Shown in pieces: positions 46,741-54,640 of a DNA stretch of 64,000 bases. Origin of the DNA: Trichococcus alkaliphilus (GTDB taxonomy: Bacteria; Bacillota; Bacilli; Lactobacillales; Aerococcaceae); contig NZ_PXZT01000010.1 in assembly GCF_003008695.1 (NCBI RefSeq), positions 1-64,000 on the forward strand. Reading direction: 5' to 3'. Numbering within the stretch: position 1 is the stretch's first letter; each line of letters starts with the position of its first letter. The notes beneath the pieces were generated by a model, which saw only the letters and a program-made list of their open reading frames with translations, was not told where the DNA came from and made no database searches. Position numbers and translations under genes: made by a program.

Positions 46741-47652
46741 ATGGAGGGTGTTAACTTTGTAGCTTTAAATATTCAAACAGCTAACCACAGTAGTACAAGT
46801 ATTTGCGCTATAGGTCTAGCAAAGTTTATTAACGGCAAAATTGTAGACAGATACACAACCTTAGTTAATCCGGAGGAAGAATTTGACGGCTTTTATCAGA
46901 GTATGCATAAGATAACTAGTGATTTGGTAAAAGAAAAGCCTTTGTATTCGAATATTACGAAAGATGTTATTACATTTATAGATGGATTACCAGTTGTTTC
47001 CCATTATGCCCCTTTTTCCTTTGGAGCTATTCAGAATTGCAACAAGAAATATGATATTAGTGATTTTTACATTGAGTATTTTTGTTCATGCGCTCTCACT
47101 AAAGCATTGCACAGTAGTATAGATTATGGCTTAAGAAGTCTATGTAAAGAATTTAACATAGATTTAACTGAGTATAATGCCCTCTCACATGCTGAAGCGT
47201 CGGGTAAAATAATTATGGAACTGATTTACAAAAATTCGGCGACAGATTTATCTGACTTATATAAAAAGGCTAATTACAAAAAACTAGGTATGGTCAGGGG
47301 CTTTGAACGTATACCTTTCGAGAAATCACAATATTTTAGCAGCAAAGAGCATGTGAATTTAGTAGATAGTTTGGACCCTAGTTATTTTAATGAGGAGCAC
47401 CCTTTCTATCGTAAGCACGCAGTAATAACGGGTAAGTTAAATATTGGTTCCCGAAATCATGCGTTTGAGTTATTTGAAAAAGCTGGAGGAATCAGAGAGG
47501 AACAAATTACTAAACTAACTAACTTTCTAATTATGGGAGAGCAGAAAAAAAATAAAAAAGGGAGTAACAAGATAACAGATGTTCAAAAAAGATTGGCAGA
47601 TGGTCAAGAAATTGAAATATTAATTGAAGAAGATTTCTTGAGAATGCTGTAA
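46741..47652 (+). CDS. DnaQ-like exonuclease fold with BRCT domain, catalytically degenerate
   Basis: This 303-residue protein has an N-terminal DEDDh-exonuclease fold (about 4-165) and a C-terminal BRCT domain (about 226-303, with VITGKL, FEKAGG and TNFLIMGEQ). The fused form is well known in Firmicutes as an epsilon-like proofreading-type exonuclease. Here each expected catalytic residue is changed. Motif I DxE is N10-x-Q12 in VALNIQTAN, motif II Asp is S93 in HYAPFSFG, and the motif III H...D pair is Y145...H150 in YNALSHAEA. The fold-defining residues around them are kept, so this is likely a pseudo-nuclease selected for binding. GGGAGATGGGG precedes the ATG. Its role in the element is unknown. 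Confidence 0.8.
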   Translation: MEGVNFVALNIQTANHSSTSICAIGLAKFINGKIVDRYTTLVNPEEEFDGFYQSMHKITSDLVKEKPLYSNITKDVITFIDGLPVVSHYAPFSFGAIQNCNKKYDISDFYIEYFCSCALTKALHSSIDYGLRSLCKEFNIDLTEYNALSHAEASGKIIMELIYKNSATDLSDLYKKANYKKLGMVRGFERIPFEKSQYFSSKEHVNLVDSLDPSYFNEEHPFYRKHAVITGKLNIGSRNHAFELFEKAGGIREEQITKLTNFLIMGEQKKNKKGSNKITDVQKRLADGQEIEILIEEDFLRML

Positions 47653-47673
47653 GTTAAATATGGGAGGCGGTAC

Positions 47674-47976
47674 ATGTTGGACTTAAAGAAAATTACATCC
47701 ACTAACGGGTTTACGTTTATCCTTGATGATATGAGTTCAGACAGGGATAAACGGCAAAGCATATACAGAGGAGATAACGTACTGTTAAGTAGGCGGAAAA
47801 TTTTAGATCCCGTTATCCCGCTATTTGCTAGGGACGCTCAAACAGTCAGATATGAAAATGTATCGGAAATTACAGCGCCTAACGATATTGAAAGGGATAT
47901 TTTCCTAACACTGAGAGCGGGACAGGAGCTTACAGAAGATCAAAAGGAATACATAAAGAGTAATTACGTAAGATAA
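47674..47976 (+). CDS. Hypothetical protein of the element
   Basis: This soluble protein of 100 residues has no motif I recognise. It begins MLDLKKITSTNGFTFILDDM and has a charged central part (RRKILDPVIPLFARDAQTVRYENVSEI) and an acidic C-terminal helix (LRAGQELTEDQKEYIKSNYVR). GGGAGGCGG lies just upstream of the ATG. It starts 21 bp after the DnaQ-BRCT gene, so the two probably share a transcript and may work together. Confidence 0.65.
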   Translation: MLDLKKITSTNGFTFILDDMSSDRDKRQSIYRGDNVLLSRRKILDPVIPLFARDAQTVRYENVSEITAPNDIERDIFLTLRAGQELTEDQKEYIKSNYVR

Positions 47977-48120
47977 CCTGGTGTAATCAGAGGTATCTGT
48001 AAAACTACAGTAAATTAATAGTGTAGTTTGTTCCGAATAAACTAGCTTTTATATGCGCCTTGTTCGTAGCACATTACCCCAAAAAAATAAGATAATAAGA
48101 TAATGAAGGATGTTTTAGAT

Positions 48121-48669
48121 ATGAAAAAGTTACTATTCGTCATTCCATTGTTATTTTTAACCGCTTGTACCAGCAACACAGAAGCAGAAACGGTTAGTCC
48201 TGTTAAAGAGGTAGCAATATCTATCAATAAAGACAGCGTGGAAGAAACGATTACTTACCTTCAAGACACGTTTGAGACGGATGGCAATGTAGTGGAAGAA
48301 ACCGAGAAGGAGTACGGCAACTATCGTAAGGTATACAAAGTGAATGATGAAATTTTCATTTATCCTGATGATGAAGATGTTGGAATTGATGAAATATATT
48401 TTAGAGGCATCCCAGTAGAAGAAGCTGAATTAATCTTAGAAGAAATCAACTTTCCGGAATCTGCTGATTTTGAAAGGATATTAGCAGACCCTGAAGGGTA
48501 TTACAATAGCTATGACAGAAGACATTATTTCATCACTTATCACGGTATGGGGGTTCACCTAGTCCAGGCCGAGGAAGAAGTGGCTCGAGCGATGGGCTTC
48601 CGAGGGACGGTTAGTCTGTTTTTAGTATACAACCAAGATTTATTTGAAGAATTTGAAGCGTACCAATAA
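48121..48669 (+). CDS. Hypothetical lipoprotein
   Basis: This 182-residue protein has a lysine start, a hydrophobic signal and the lipobox FLTAC near residue 17, so it should be anchored on the outer face of the membrane. The mature part is acidic (EETEKEYG, YPDDEDVGIDEIYF, EEAELILEEINFPE) and has no recognised domain. I start at ATG 48121 behind GAAGGA; an upstream in-frame ATG at 48103 gives an unusual N-terminus. Such lipoproteins on mobile elements sometimes give surface or superinfection exclusion; this is speculative. A terminator follows. Confidence 0.7.
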   Translation: MKKLLFVIPLLFLTACTSNTEAETVSPVKEVAISINKDSVEETITYLQDTFETDGNVVEETEKEYGNYRKVYKVNDEIFIYPDDEDVGIDEIYFRGIPVEEAELILEEINFPESADFERILADPEGYYNSYDRRHYFITYHGMGVHLVQAEEEVARAMGFRGTVSLFLVYNQDLFEEFEAYQ

Positions 48670-48691
48670 AAAAAGCATTTACAGTATGAAT

Positions 48692-48735
48692 GGCTTATCT
48701 GACCCCCCAAAAGGCAGGTGAGCCTTATTATTTTT
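48692..48735 (+). terminator. Terminator of the lipoprotein gene
   Basis: GGCTTATCTG (48692-48701) pairs with CAGGTGAGCC (48715-48724) with wobbles, followed by TTATTATTTTT. Confidence 0.7.
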
Positions 48736-48827
48736 AAAAGTGTAAAAACATAATGAAAACAAGAGAGGTGCTCGTTCCTTGATTTGAAAATCTCAAAAGC
48801 GGAAAACTGAAGGAGGTCTATTTAACG

Positions 48828-49130
48828 ATGGAAAATGAGAGAATAAAGATTACTTGTCCTAATTGTAATAAACAGATTTATTTAACTTTTAACACTAAGG
48901 AATGCCCTAAATGCGGATTTATGTATGATGATGAAGGCGTTAAAAATATTTTTTACAAACTTGAATCCCAAAGGGCGAACAGTAAACTATATCAAGCCGG
49001 TAAAAAAATGGAAAAATCAGGAGCACAAATGGAAAAGGCAGGGGATGCCATGAACAGTTTAGGGAACAGTATGATGGGATGTGGTTGTCTTTTAGTAGTA
49101 TTGTTCATCATAGTGTTGATAATTTTATAA
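48828..49130 (+). CDS. Zinc-ribbon membrane protein
   Basis: This 100-residue protein has an N-terminal zinc ribbon CPNCNKQIYLTFNTKECPKC (two CPxC knuckles, residues about 10-29). A helical, Lys/Met-rich middle part repeats a MEKSGAQMEKAGDAM pattern. A C-terminal membrane helix (LLVVLFIIVLIIL) is preceded by a Cys-rich turn (MMGCGCL). It is likely tail-anchored with the ribbon in the cytoplasm. GAAGGAGG precedes the ATG. Similar small ribbon/tail-anchor proteins occur widely with no assigned function. Confidence 0.7.
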   Translation: MENERIKITCPNCNKQIYLTFNTKECPKCGFMYDDEGVKNIFYKLESQRANSKLYQAGKKMEKSGAQMEKAGDAMNSLGNSMMGCGCLLVVLFIIVLIIL

Positions 49131-49781
49131 ATTTAGGAATTGTAAATTTTTTTAAAGGTTCTCATTCCGCCTGTTTTCCATTTTTCGGCGCCAAAAAATT
49201 ACTATCAGTTTTGCTGTAATTGCTTTTAGTTACGACCTGATAGGGGGAATTGTTAGGAGGCTGTAGGGATCTGTAAGGGTAAGGGGTAACGCTGTAAGGT
49301 AACGGTTTATAGACTGCCTAAAACCATGCCTCCGGTTCCCGCAGATCCGCACAGCTAAGCTACACCGCACAGCTACCCCTTACCCCGTGCCATAGGGTCC
49401 CGCCTCAGCCTGTCACAGAAAAATTAAATACAAGGGGCTCACAGAGTTTTTTTATTTACAACGGTATCACATTAACTAAACGTTAACTAGCTGTATATGG
49501 CTGTTTTTTTCGTTTAAGGGCTATCCTGGCCTGTCTGTATCAGTTAGCTAACGTACCTACAGCATAGCAATAACTACACATAACCAGGGGGCCAGGTACG
49601 ACTGCCACAGCCAGGTAGCAAGACCCTAACCCCAGGGAGTAGCCGGGGCCAAGCTGTATAATTGTATCTGTGTATCATTGAGGTATACTCTCTTGACACA
49701 ATAGCGGAATGGCTTTATACTGGGGTTATGAATGTATCGGGTGAGTGTATCAAGAATAAACGGGGAAAAGGGGTAAATATT
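49131..49781. other. Gene-free structured region upstream of the resolvase
   Basis: About 650 bp without a credible ORF. GGGTAAGGGGTA (49277-49288) plus GCTGT (49291-49295) pairs with ACAGC plus TACCCCTTACCC (49369-49385), a 17-bp stem enclosing about 70 nt. It may be an origin, a resolution site or an RNA. A frame in phase with the resolvase begins at 49662 but lacks a ribosome site. Confidence 0.5.
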
Positions 49782-50360
49782 ATGTTATACGGATATGCGA
49801 GGGTATCGACAGTAGGCCAGGACCTTACCATACAAAAGAAAGCCCTAAAGGGAGCCGGAGCTGAAAAGATTATCTCAGAGAAAGCAAGCGGTAAGAATAC
49901 GGACCGGGCCGGGCTAAATAAGCTACTTAATCAGCTACAGCCCGGAGATACGTTAATAATTACTAAAATGGACCGTATAGCCCGTAACGTTACCCAGGGC
50001 ATACAGCTTATAGACAGCCTAAACGATAAGGGAATAACCCTAAACGTGCTTAATATGGGCGTATTCGACAACAGCCCTACCTCTAAACTTATAAGAAATA
50101 TCCTGTTATCTGTAGGGGAATGGGAGCGGGAAATGATACTAGAGAGGCAGAGAGAGGGCATAGCAGAGGCCAAAGCAAGGGGCGTATACAAGGGGATGCC
50201 TAAAAAGTACACTAAGGATAATAAGAGCTTACAGCTTGCCTTAGATTTAATGGCTAACCGTGATACTAATAAAATGAGCGTTAACGATATTGCAGAGGCT
50301 ACACAGATAAGCCGGGCTACTATTTACAGAGAGTACCGGGCATTACAGGGACAGAGCTAA
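49782..50360 (+). CDS. Serine recombinase (resolvase/invertase family)
   Basis: This 192-residue small serine recombinase has the nucleophile Ser9 in YGYARVST. Arg65 and Arg68 lie in TKMDRIARN, the E helix in LLSVGEWEREMILERQREGIAEAKARG, and a C-terminal helix-turn-helix in VNDIAEATQISRATIYREY. All residues needed for catalysis are present. I start at ATG 49782 with AAAGGGG before it. In an element with a tyrosine integrase, such an enzyme usually resolves dimers or inverts a segment. Its recombination site is not identified; the structured region just upstream is a candidate. Confidence 0.92.
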   Translation: MLYGYARVSTVGQDLTIQKKALKGAGAEKIISEKASGKNTDRAGLNKLLNQLQPGDTLIITKMDRIARNVTQGIQLIDSLNDKGITLNVLNMGVFDNSPTSKLIRNILLSVGEWEREMILERQREGIAEAKARGVYKGMPKKYTKDNKSLQLALDLMANRDTNKMSVNDIAEATQISRATIYREYRALQGQS

Positions 50361-51622
50361 CAGCTTGCCTAACAGAATAACGTACACCAGGGGGCTTATT
50401 ACAGCCCTCTTTTTTAATGCAGTTTTACAGCCTTAACCGGATCCATACAGTAACACCTTAACCCCTGGAACAGCCCCTAAATAAACCTTACAGCCCGCCT
50501 AACAACAGCTTAAGGTATTTACATGTTAACAGAGTAAAAGCCGTTACAGTCCGTTACAGCACCTTACAGGAATGGCTCAGGAGTACAGCCCGGACAGGCT
50601 AGAAACCCTTATAGGCCAGGAAGTATAGCGTTTTATTGCCTGGAAGTTACGCAATATCAGGGCACAGGAGGGGACAGCCACAGGCGAGGCTTCCTGAGTG
50701 TAAACGGGTATTTTACAGCCCTTAACAGCTAGCCCTGGAAAGATTTACGGGTATCTTAGCTGTATTTACAAGGTCCCTAACAGCATTACAGCCCCTAAAC
50801 AGCCCCTACCGGATCCCTAACTGTTTACCCTGTATAAATATCTGCTACAAAGTGTTAGAGAAACTGGGGTTAATCACTACAGCGACTAACTGTATAACTG
50901 TTTAAAGAGCTATATAGGTCCCTAGCGGTCCCGGCCTAACGGCCCCTATCCTAAAATAATAACGAGAGTTTAACCTTTTCTATAACGTTACCTGTACCAG
51001 GGGCTAACCCCTTAAAACAGTAACCAGGGCCCAGGACGTTCTAAATAAAAGGGAATCTATACAGTTTATTTTGTAAGGAGGTGGGGGCGGTAGCCCCAGG
51101 GAGAGCCGTAGGCGATCCCTATATCTTTTAACGGGGTAGAGCAGTTACAGCAGTAAATAACAGTAAAGCCGTAGGATCCTGAAGAATAAGAAGGGTTCTC
51201 ACGGGTAAAAGTAGCCTCATCCTCACAGCCTCAAGGGTTACAGCGTTTTTAGACTATGACGGTTTATGTCCTGTGTTTGGGCCTATTTATGACGGTTTAT
51301 GTCCTATGTTTTATTGCCTACAACTTTAAGATGCCTCAATAAGAGGGGGAACGGGTAAAAATGCCCCGGCCCCTTTAGTCCGTTTAGCCTCAGAATATCC
51401 CCAGAAAGCCCCGCAGAATATGCCTCTTTATGTCACAGCTAGCAACTTTTTTCTAAATACAGAATAGCTGTAAAACAGAAAGGCCTTTTAGCTGCCCTCA
51501 CAAAATAATATTTAAACTTTTTCCACTTTTTTTTAAAAGGTACTTTCATTACAGGCCCCTTAGTTACACATAACAGTAAGAACGGTAAGAGCCGTTACTT
51601 ATTTTTTAGGAGGACAGCCTTA
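50361..51622. other. 1.26-kb gene-free stretch with origin-like features
   Basis: No credible ORF on either strand. The left part is full of degenerate TTACAGCCC / CAGCCCCTAAA words. The right part carries two iteron-like repeats (51255-51311), then an AT-rich tract (about 51448-51541). It ends at the ribosome site of the winged-helix protein gene. This is the layout of a replication origin upstream of its initiator gene. Confidence 0.5.
51255..51311 (+). repeat. Iteron-like direct repeats
   Basis: TATGACGGTTTATGTCCT occurs at 51255-51272 and again at 51288-51305, 33 bp apart. Each copy is followed by RTGTTT. A shorter TTTATGTC recurs near 51427. Three helical turns of spacing put them on one DNA face. 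Confidence 0.65.
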
Positions 51623-52543
51623 ATGAATATTAAAAATGATATGAACAGCGGAAAAACCCGCTCTAACTTGGCAGTAATTAATACCGAAACCGGGGAAATA
51701 ATCAACGAGGTAGCAAGCTATAGAACGGTGACACAGCAAGAGGCCTACCAACAGTTTAAGCAGAAAGAGGACCGGGTAGCCTCAGCCAAAGAGGAGAAAG
51801 AGCCTTTTATCTTTGCAGATATGAACAATCTAAAGGAGAGAATAGGAATGACAGAGTTAACGTTTAAACAGCTAGGCTATTATGCCGTGCTCACGACTTA
51901 TGCCGGGTACGATAACGTACTGAAATTATCAGAACAGGCCAACGTACCAATGGACAAGGAGGACCTTAAGACAGTCCTAAAGATTAACCGGGAACACACT
52001 ATAAACGAGCTTATAAAAGCCCTGAAAACCGCCGGGGTCCTTACAGAGATTACTATAGATAAGTACGGCAAGAAACGTAAGTCTTACATGTTAGACAGTA
52101 CCCTACTTTTTAGAGGAGCAGGCGCAGGTAACGGGGTAACAGATAAGGCTAAAATTTGGCAATCGAACGTACAACAGGCATTTAAAGAGGGAACGGTAAC
52201 GGCCTCAGATTTAGGGCTAGTATTCGCTGTTATTCCTTACGTTAACATTGCTACCAACGTACTAGCTTATAATATCCAGGAATCAGACGGTAACAAGGTG
52301 CTAGGGATAGCCCTAGGGGACCTGGCAGAGCTGTTAGGTATCGACTTGAAAACATTACAACGTCACGTTAACGGTGCTAAATTTAACGGTATGCACATCT
52401 TTAGCAAGTCCCAGGCCGGATCTGAAAAGTTTATTAAGGTTAACCCGCTGATTGTATATCGAAAGGCCGGAAAACCTGACGTAGCAAGCTATGTAGAATT
52501 TACGGCTAAAGTAGGAAAACCACCTAAAAAAGGAGCTAAATAA
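51623..52543 (+). CDS. Putative plasmid-type replication protein (winged helix)
   Basis: This 306-residue protein has an N-terminal AVINTETGEIINEVASYRTV segment of a kind seen in Gram-positive plasmid Rep and regulator proteins. Two regions then look like winged helices: about 65-170 (ending KRKSYMLDSTLLFRG) and about 190-290 (LGDLAELLGIDLKTLQRHV, ending KFIKVNPLIVYRKAG). Iteron-like repeats and an AT-rich tract lie upstream, and TTAGGAGGACAG precedes the ATG. The initiator role is inferred from this context; a transcription regulator is the alternative. It heads a tightly coupled set of four ORFs. Confidence 0.6.
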   Translation: MNIKNDMNSGKTRSNLAVINTETGEIINEVASYRTVTQQEAYQQFKQKEDRVASAKEEKEPFIFADMNNLKERIGMTELTFKQLGYYAVLTTYAGYDNVLKLSEQANVPMDKEDLKTVLKINREHTINELIKALKTAGVLTEITIDKYGKKRKSYMLDSTLLFRGAGAGNGVTDKAKIWQSNVQQAFKEGTVTASDLGLVFAVIPYVNIATNVLAYNIQESDGNKVLGIALGDLAELLGIDLKTLQRHVNGAKFNGMHIFSKSQAGSEKFIKVNPLIVYRKAGKPDVASYVEFTAKVGKPPKKGAK

Positions 52544-52836
52544 TCAAGAGTATCGACAAGTTATCACAGGCATACAGTAAGATTGATTACCGTAAGCCGG
52601 CAAAGCAGACCATCATCACAGCTAAAGAGCTAGGAATCAGTATTAAAGGACCGGGAACTGAGAAAAGCACCGGCCCTACAGCAGTGCAAAAAATGGCAGA
52701 GGGCTACAGATTACATAAAGAGCAGATTGAGGCCAAAGCTAAGGAGCAAGGGGAAAAGAACGTTAAGGACCATGAAAAGGCGCTAAAGACGTTAAAAAAT
52801 AACACTAAGACTAACACTAAAGGAGCGGGTAAATAA
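52540..52836 (+). CDS. Small basic protein with apparent non-ATG (ATA/ATC) start
   Basis: This open frame of about 98 codons exactly fills the gap between its neighbours. An in-frame TAA at 52537 closes it upstream. The first codons are ATA ATC AAG AGT, with AGGAG five bases before. ATA overlaps the preceding TAA stop as ATAA, just as ATGA overlaps do. No ATG, GTG or TTG occurs until deep in the frame (a GTG then ATG at about codons 49-52). The product is Lys-rich (SIDKLSQAYSKIDYRKPAKQ at the start, NTKTNTKGAGK at the end). The next gene begins inside its stop as TAATG. I do not recognise the family. Confidence 0.55.
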   Translation: MIKSIDKLSQAYSKIDYRKPAKQTIITAKELGISIKGPGTEKSTGPTAVQKMAEGYRLHKEQIEAKAKEQGEKNVKDHEKALKTLKNNTKTNTKGAGK

Positions 52837-53468
52837 TGGCTGAATTAATCACAGAAACAGGTAAACGTAAGGAATTACTAGAGGTATTTGAGGCAGAGGT
52901 AGCGGTACTTAAGGAGCTAGAAAAAGCGGTGACGAAAAGAGCAGATAAAGTTAACAACGGTGATAAGGCCCGTATTACAGCACGGTTGACAGCGATCGCT
53001 AAGGCCCTGGCAGAGGTGGCAACGGTTGAGGCGGGCAAGGCGTTAATGGCTGAAAAGCGAGAACTAACTGAGGAGTTAACCCTGGCCGAGCGTATTGAGC
53101 AGAATATGCAAGACGGTTTTAAGGCTGATTTAGAACAGTTAGCTATTCCCTTTTATCGACAAGAGGCTAAAGCTATGGAGGCTTTAAGAGCCCTGTACGC
53201 AGAAACCTATAACACTACTACCCCGCTAACGGTCCGGGCAGACCTTACCGCTATTAAAGAGCTTAATCAGCCTGTAAATGGGGCCATAGTACAAGTATTC
53301 CATGCTTTAGCGGTGCATGAGGTCCTAGGGAAATCTTGGAATGGTAATGTTCAGACGAAACAAGTAACAGCTAAGAACGGTGAGCGGGTAACTTTAGGCC
53401 GTGGCAGTGTGGTTAATACCGAGGCACTGGAGGCCATTAAGCAAGTTGTAGAAAGGGGCGGTATTTAA
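52836..53468 (+). CDS. Coiled-coil hypothetical protein
   Basis: This 210-residue protein is largely helical. Residues 1-100 are rich in Ala, Glu and Lys with heptad character (ELLEVFEAEVAVLKELEKAV, KALAEVATVEAGKAL), likely a coiled coil. The C-terminal part (about 120-210) is more globular. The start overlaps the previous stop and its own stop overlaps the next start, both as TAATG-type junctions. It is therefore produced in step with its neighbours and may be part of a complex with them. The family is not recognised; scaffold or partition-like roles are conceivable only. Confidence 0.65.
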   Translation: MAELITETGKRKELLEVFEAEVAVLKELEKAVTKRADKVNNGDKARITARLTAIAKALAEVATVEAGKALMAEKRELTEELTLAERIEQNMQDGFKADLEQLAIPFYRQEAKAMEALRALYAETYNTTTPLTVRADLTAIKELNQPVNGAIVQVFHALAVHEVLGKSWNGNVQTKQVTAKNGERVTLGRGSVVNTEALEAIKQVVERGGI

Positions 53469-54529
53469 TGGCCATGACTGAGAAAGAACGTAAGCAACAG
53501 GTTATAGCAGACGTACTGGAGGAGCGGGCCCCGGCAACGCCTCTAGCTCACGCCTTGACTTTTGCGCTACTGTCAGCCCAGGAGGGAGCGGTACAGAAAG
53601 AGTATGCTGAGGCAGTCGGAATATCAGACAGGACCTTAAGAAAGTATATCGGAGATAACCGTAAGGAGTACGAGGCAGAGCACAGCAGAGCAGAGGCAGA
53701 GTTAAGCCAGGCCTTAGGACGTACTAAACAAAAAGAAATGACCGGCTCACAGTTAGACGCCTTTATTGATATTCTGATCGAAAAGGCAACGTCTGACACA
53801 GGGACCACCCAGGACCGCAAGTTATTAATTGAGTTCACGGGCCTCAGTGGTACCGACCTTATCCAACGTAACGCAGTGAAAAAAACTAAGCTCCATTGGT
53901 GGGTACTGAACAACTTAAGCACCTTATCAGGCTATATGAATACCAGGGAGCTAGGGCTTAACCTCAGTGAATCGGATACTCTTTACCGTGAGGACCGTGC
54001 AAGCGAGCAGAACTTACAGCGATTTGTGGACAGGAGTATCTTTAAGGATAAGGCGTTTTATATGGAGTGTGCCTATTTTGGCCTAGTCTTTATGTCAATG
54101 TATAACGAAACCGAACACCCGGACCTGTTACTCATGTCTGACGCTGTTAGGCTTGAACGCTTACTGAATAACCCTGACTTAAATACAGAGGACCCACTAA
54201 GACAGCTAAGCGGGGCCCCAGGAGCCAGTAGATATGCTGAGGGTAAAGACTACCACAGGCCTACACCAGGACAGGGCCCGGACCTGGACAGCATGTTAAG
54301 AGATTTGTTTGACGTAAGCCCCACAGCACCTAAATCAGAGCTTGAACGGGTAATGAATGAGTTTAACGAAAAGCACCCTAAACCCCCACAGGCTGAGGCT
54401 TTACCACCCTTTAAGCGGGAGGATATTGTTAAAAGGGTTACCGATAAGGCTGACCTGTTAACAACGTATCTATCTGTAGACGAGTGGATACACGCCCTGA
54501 ATAACCCAGGTAAGAAAAAACAGTATTAA
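53468..54529 (+). CDS. Helix-turn-helix hypothetical protein
   Basis: This 353-residue protein has an N-terminal helix-turn-helix (about 35-75: EGAVQKEYAEAVGISDRTLRKY). A charged helical stretch and DRKLLIEFTGL follow, which loosely recall phage small-terminase proteins. The middle part (about 145-235) is globular, with LHWWVLNNLSTLSGYM. The C-terminus is Pro-rich (PTAPKSELERV, KHPKPPQAEALPP). The start overlaps the previous stop; a second ATG two codons later is also possible. I cannot name a function. A DNA-binding role is likely from the helix-turn-helix. Confidence 0.6.
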   Translation: MAMTEKERKQQVIADVLEERAPATPLAHALTFALLSAQEGAVQKEYAEAVGISDRTLRKYIGDNRKEYEAEHSRAEAELSQALGRTKQKEMTGSQLDAFIDILIEKATSDTGTTQDRKLLIEFTGLSGTDLIQRNAVKKTKLHWWVLNNLSTLSGYMNTRELGLNLSESDTLYREDRASEQNLQRFVDRSIFKDKAFYMECAYFGLVFMSMYNETEHPDLLLMSDAVRLERLLNNPDLNTEDPLRQLSGAPGASRYAEGKDYHRPTPGQGPDLDSMLRDLFDVSPTAPKSELERVMNEFNEKHPKPPQAEALPPFKREDIVKRVTDKADLLTTYLSVDEWIHALNNPGKKKQY

Positions 54530-54640
54530 CAGCACAGCATTACAGCGTAGCAGTACAGAGTGGACAGACAACAGCATAGACAGATACCGGGGCCGTTAAT
54601 AGCGGTCCCTATATCTTACTTTACTTTAGGAGGCGTACAG

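Noticed and set aside
44932-51622. Relaxase, conjugation or toxin-antitoxin genes in the element
   Set aside because: None of the translated frames shows relaxase, VirB4/VirD4 or known toxin motifs.
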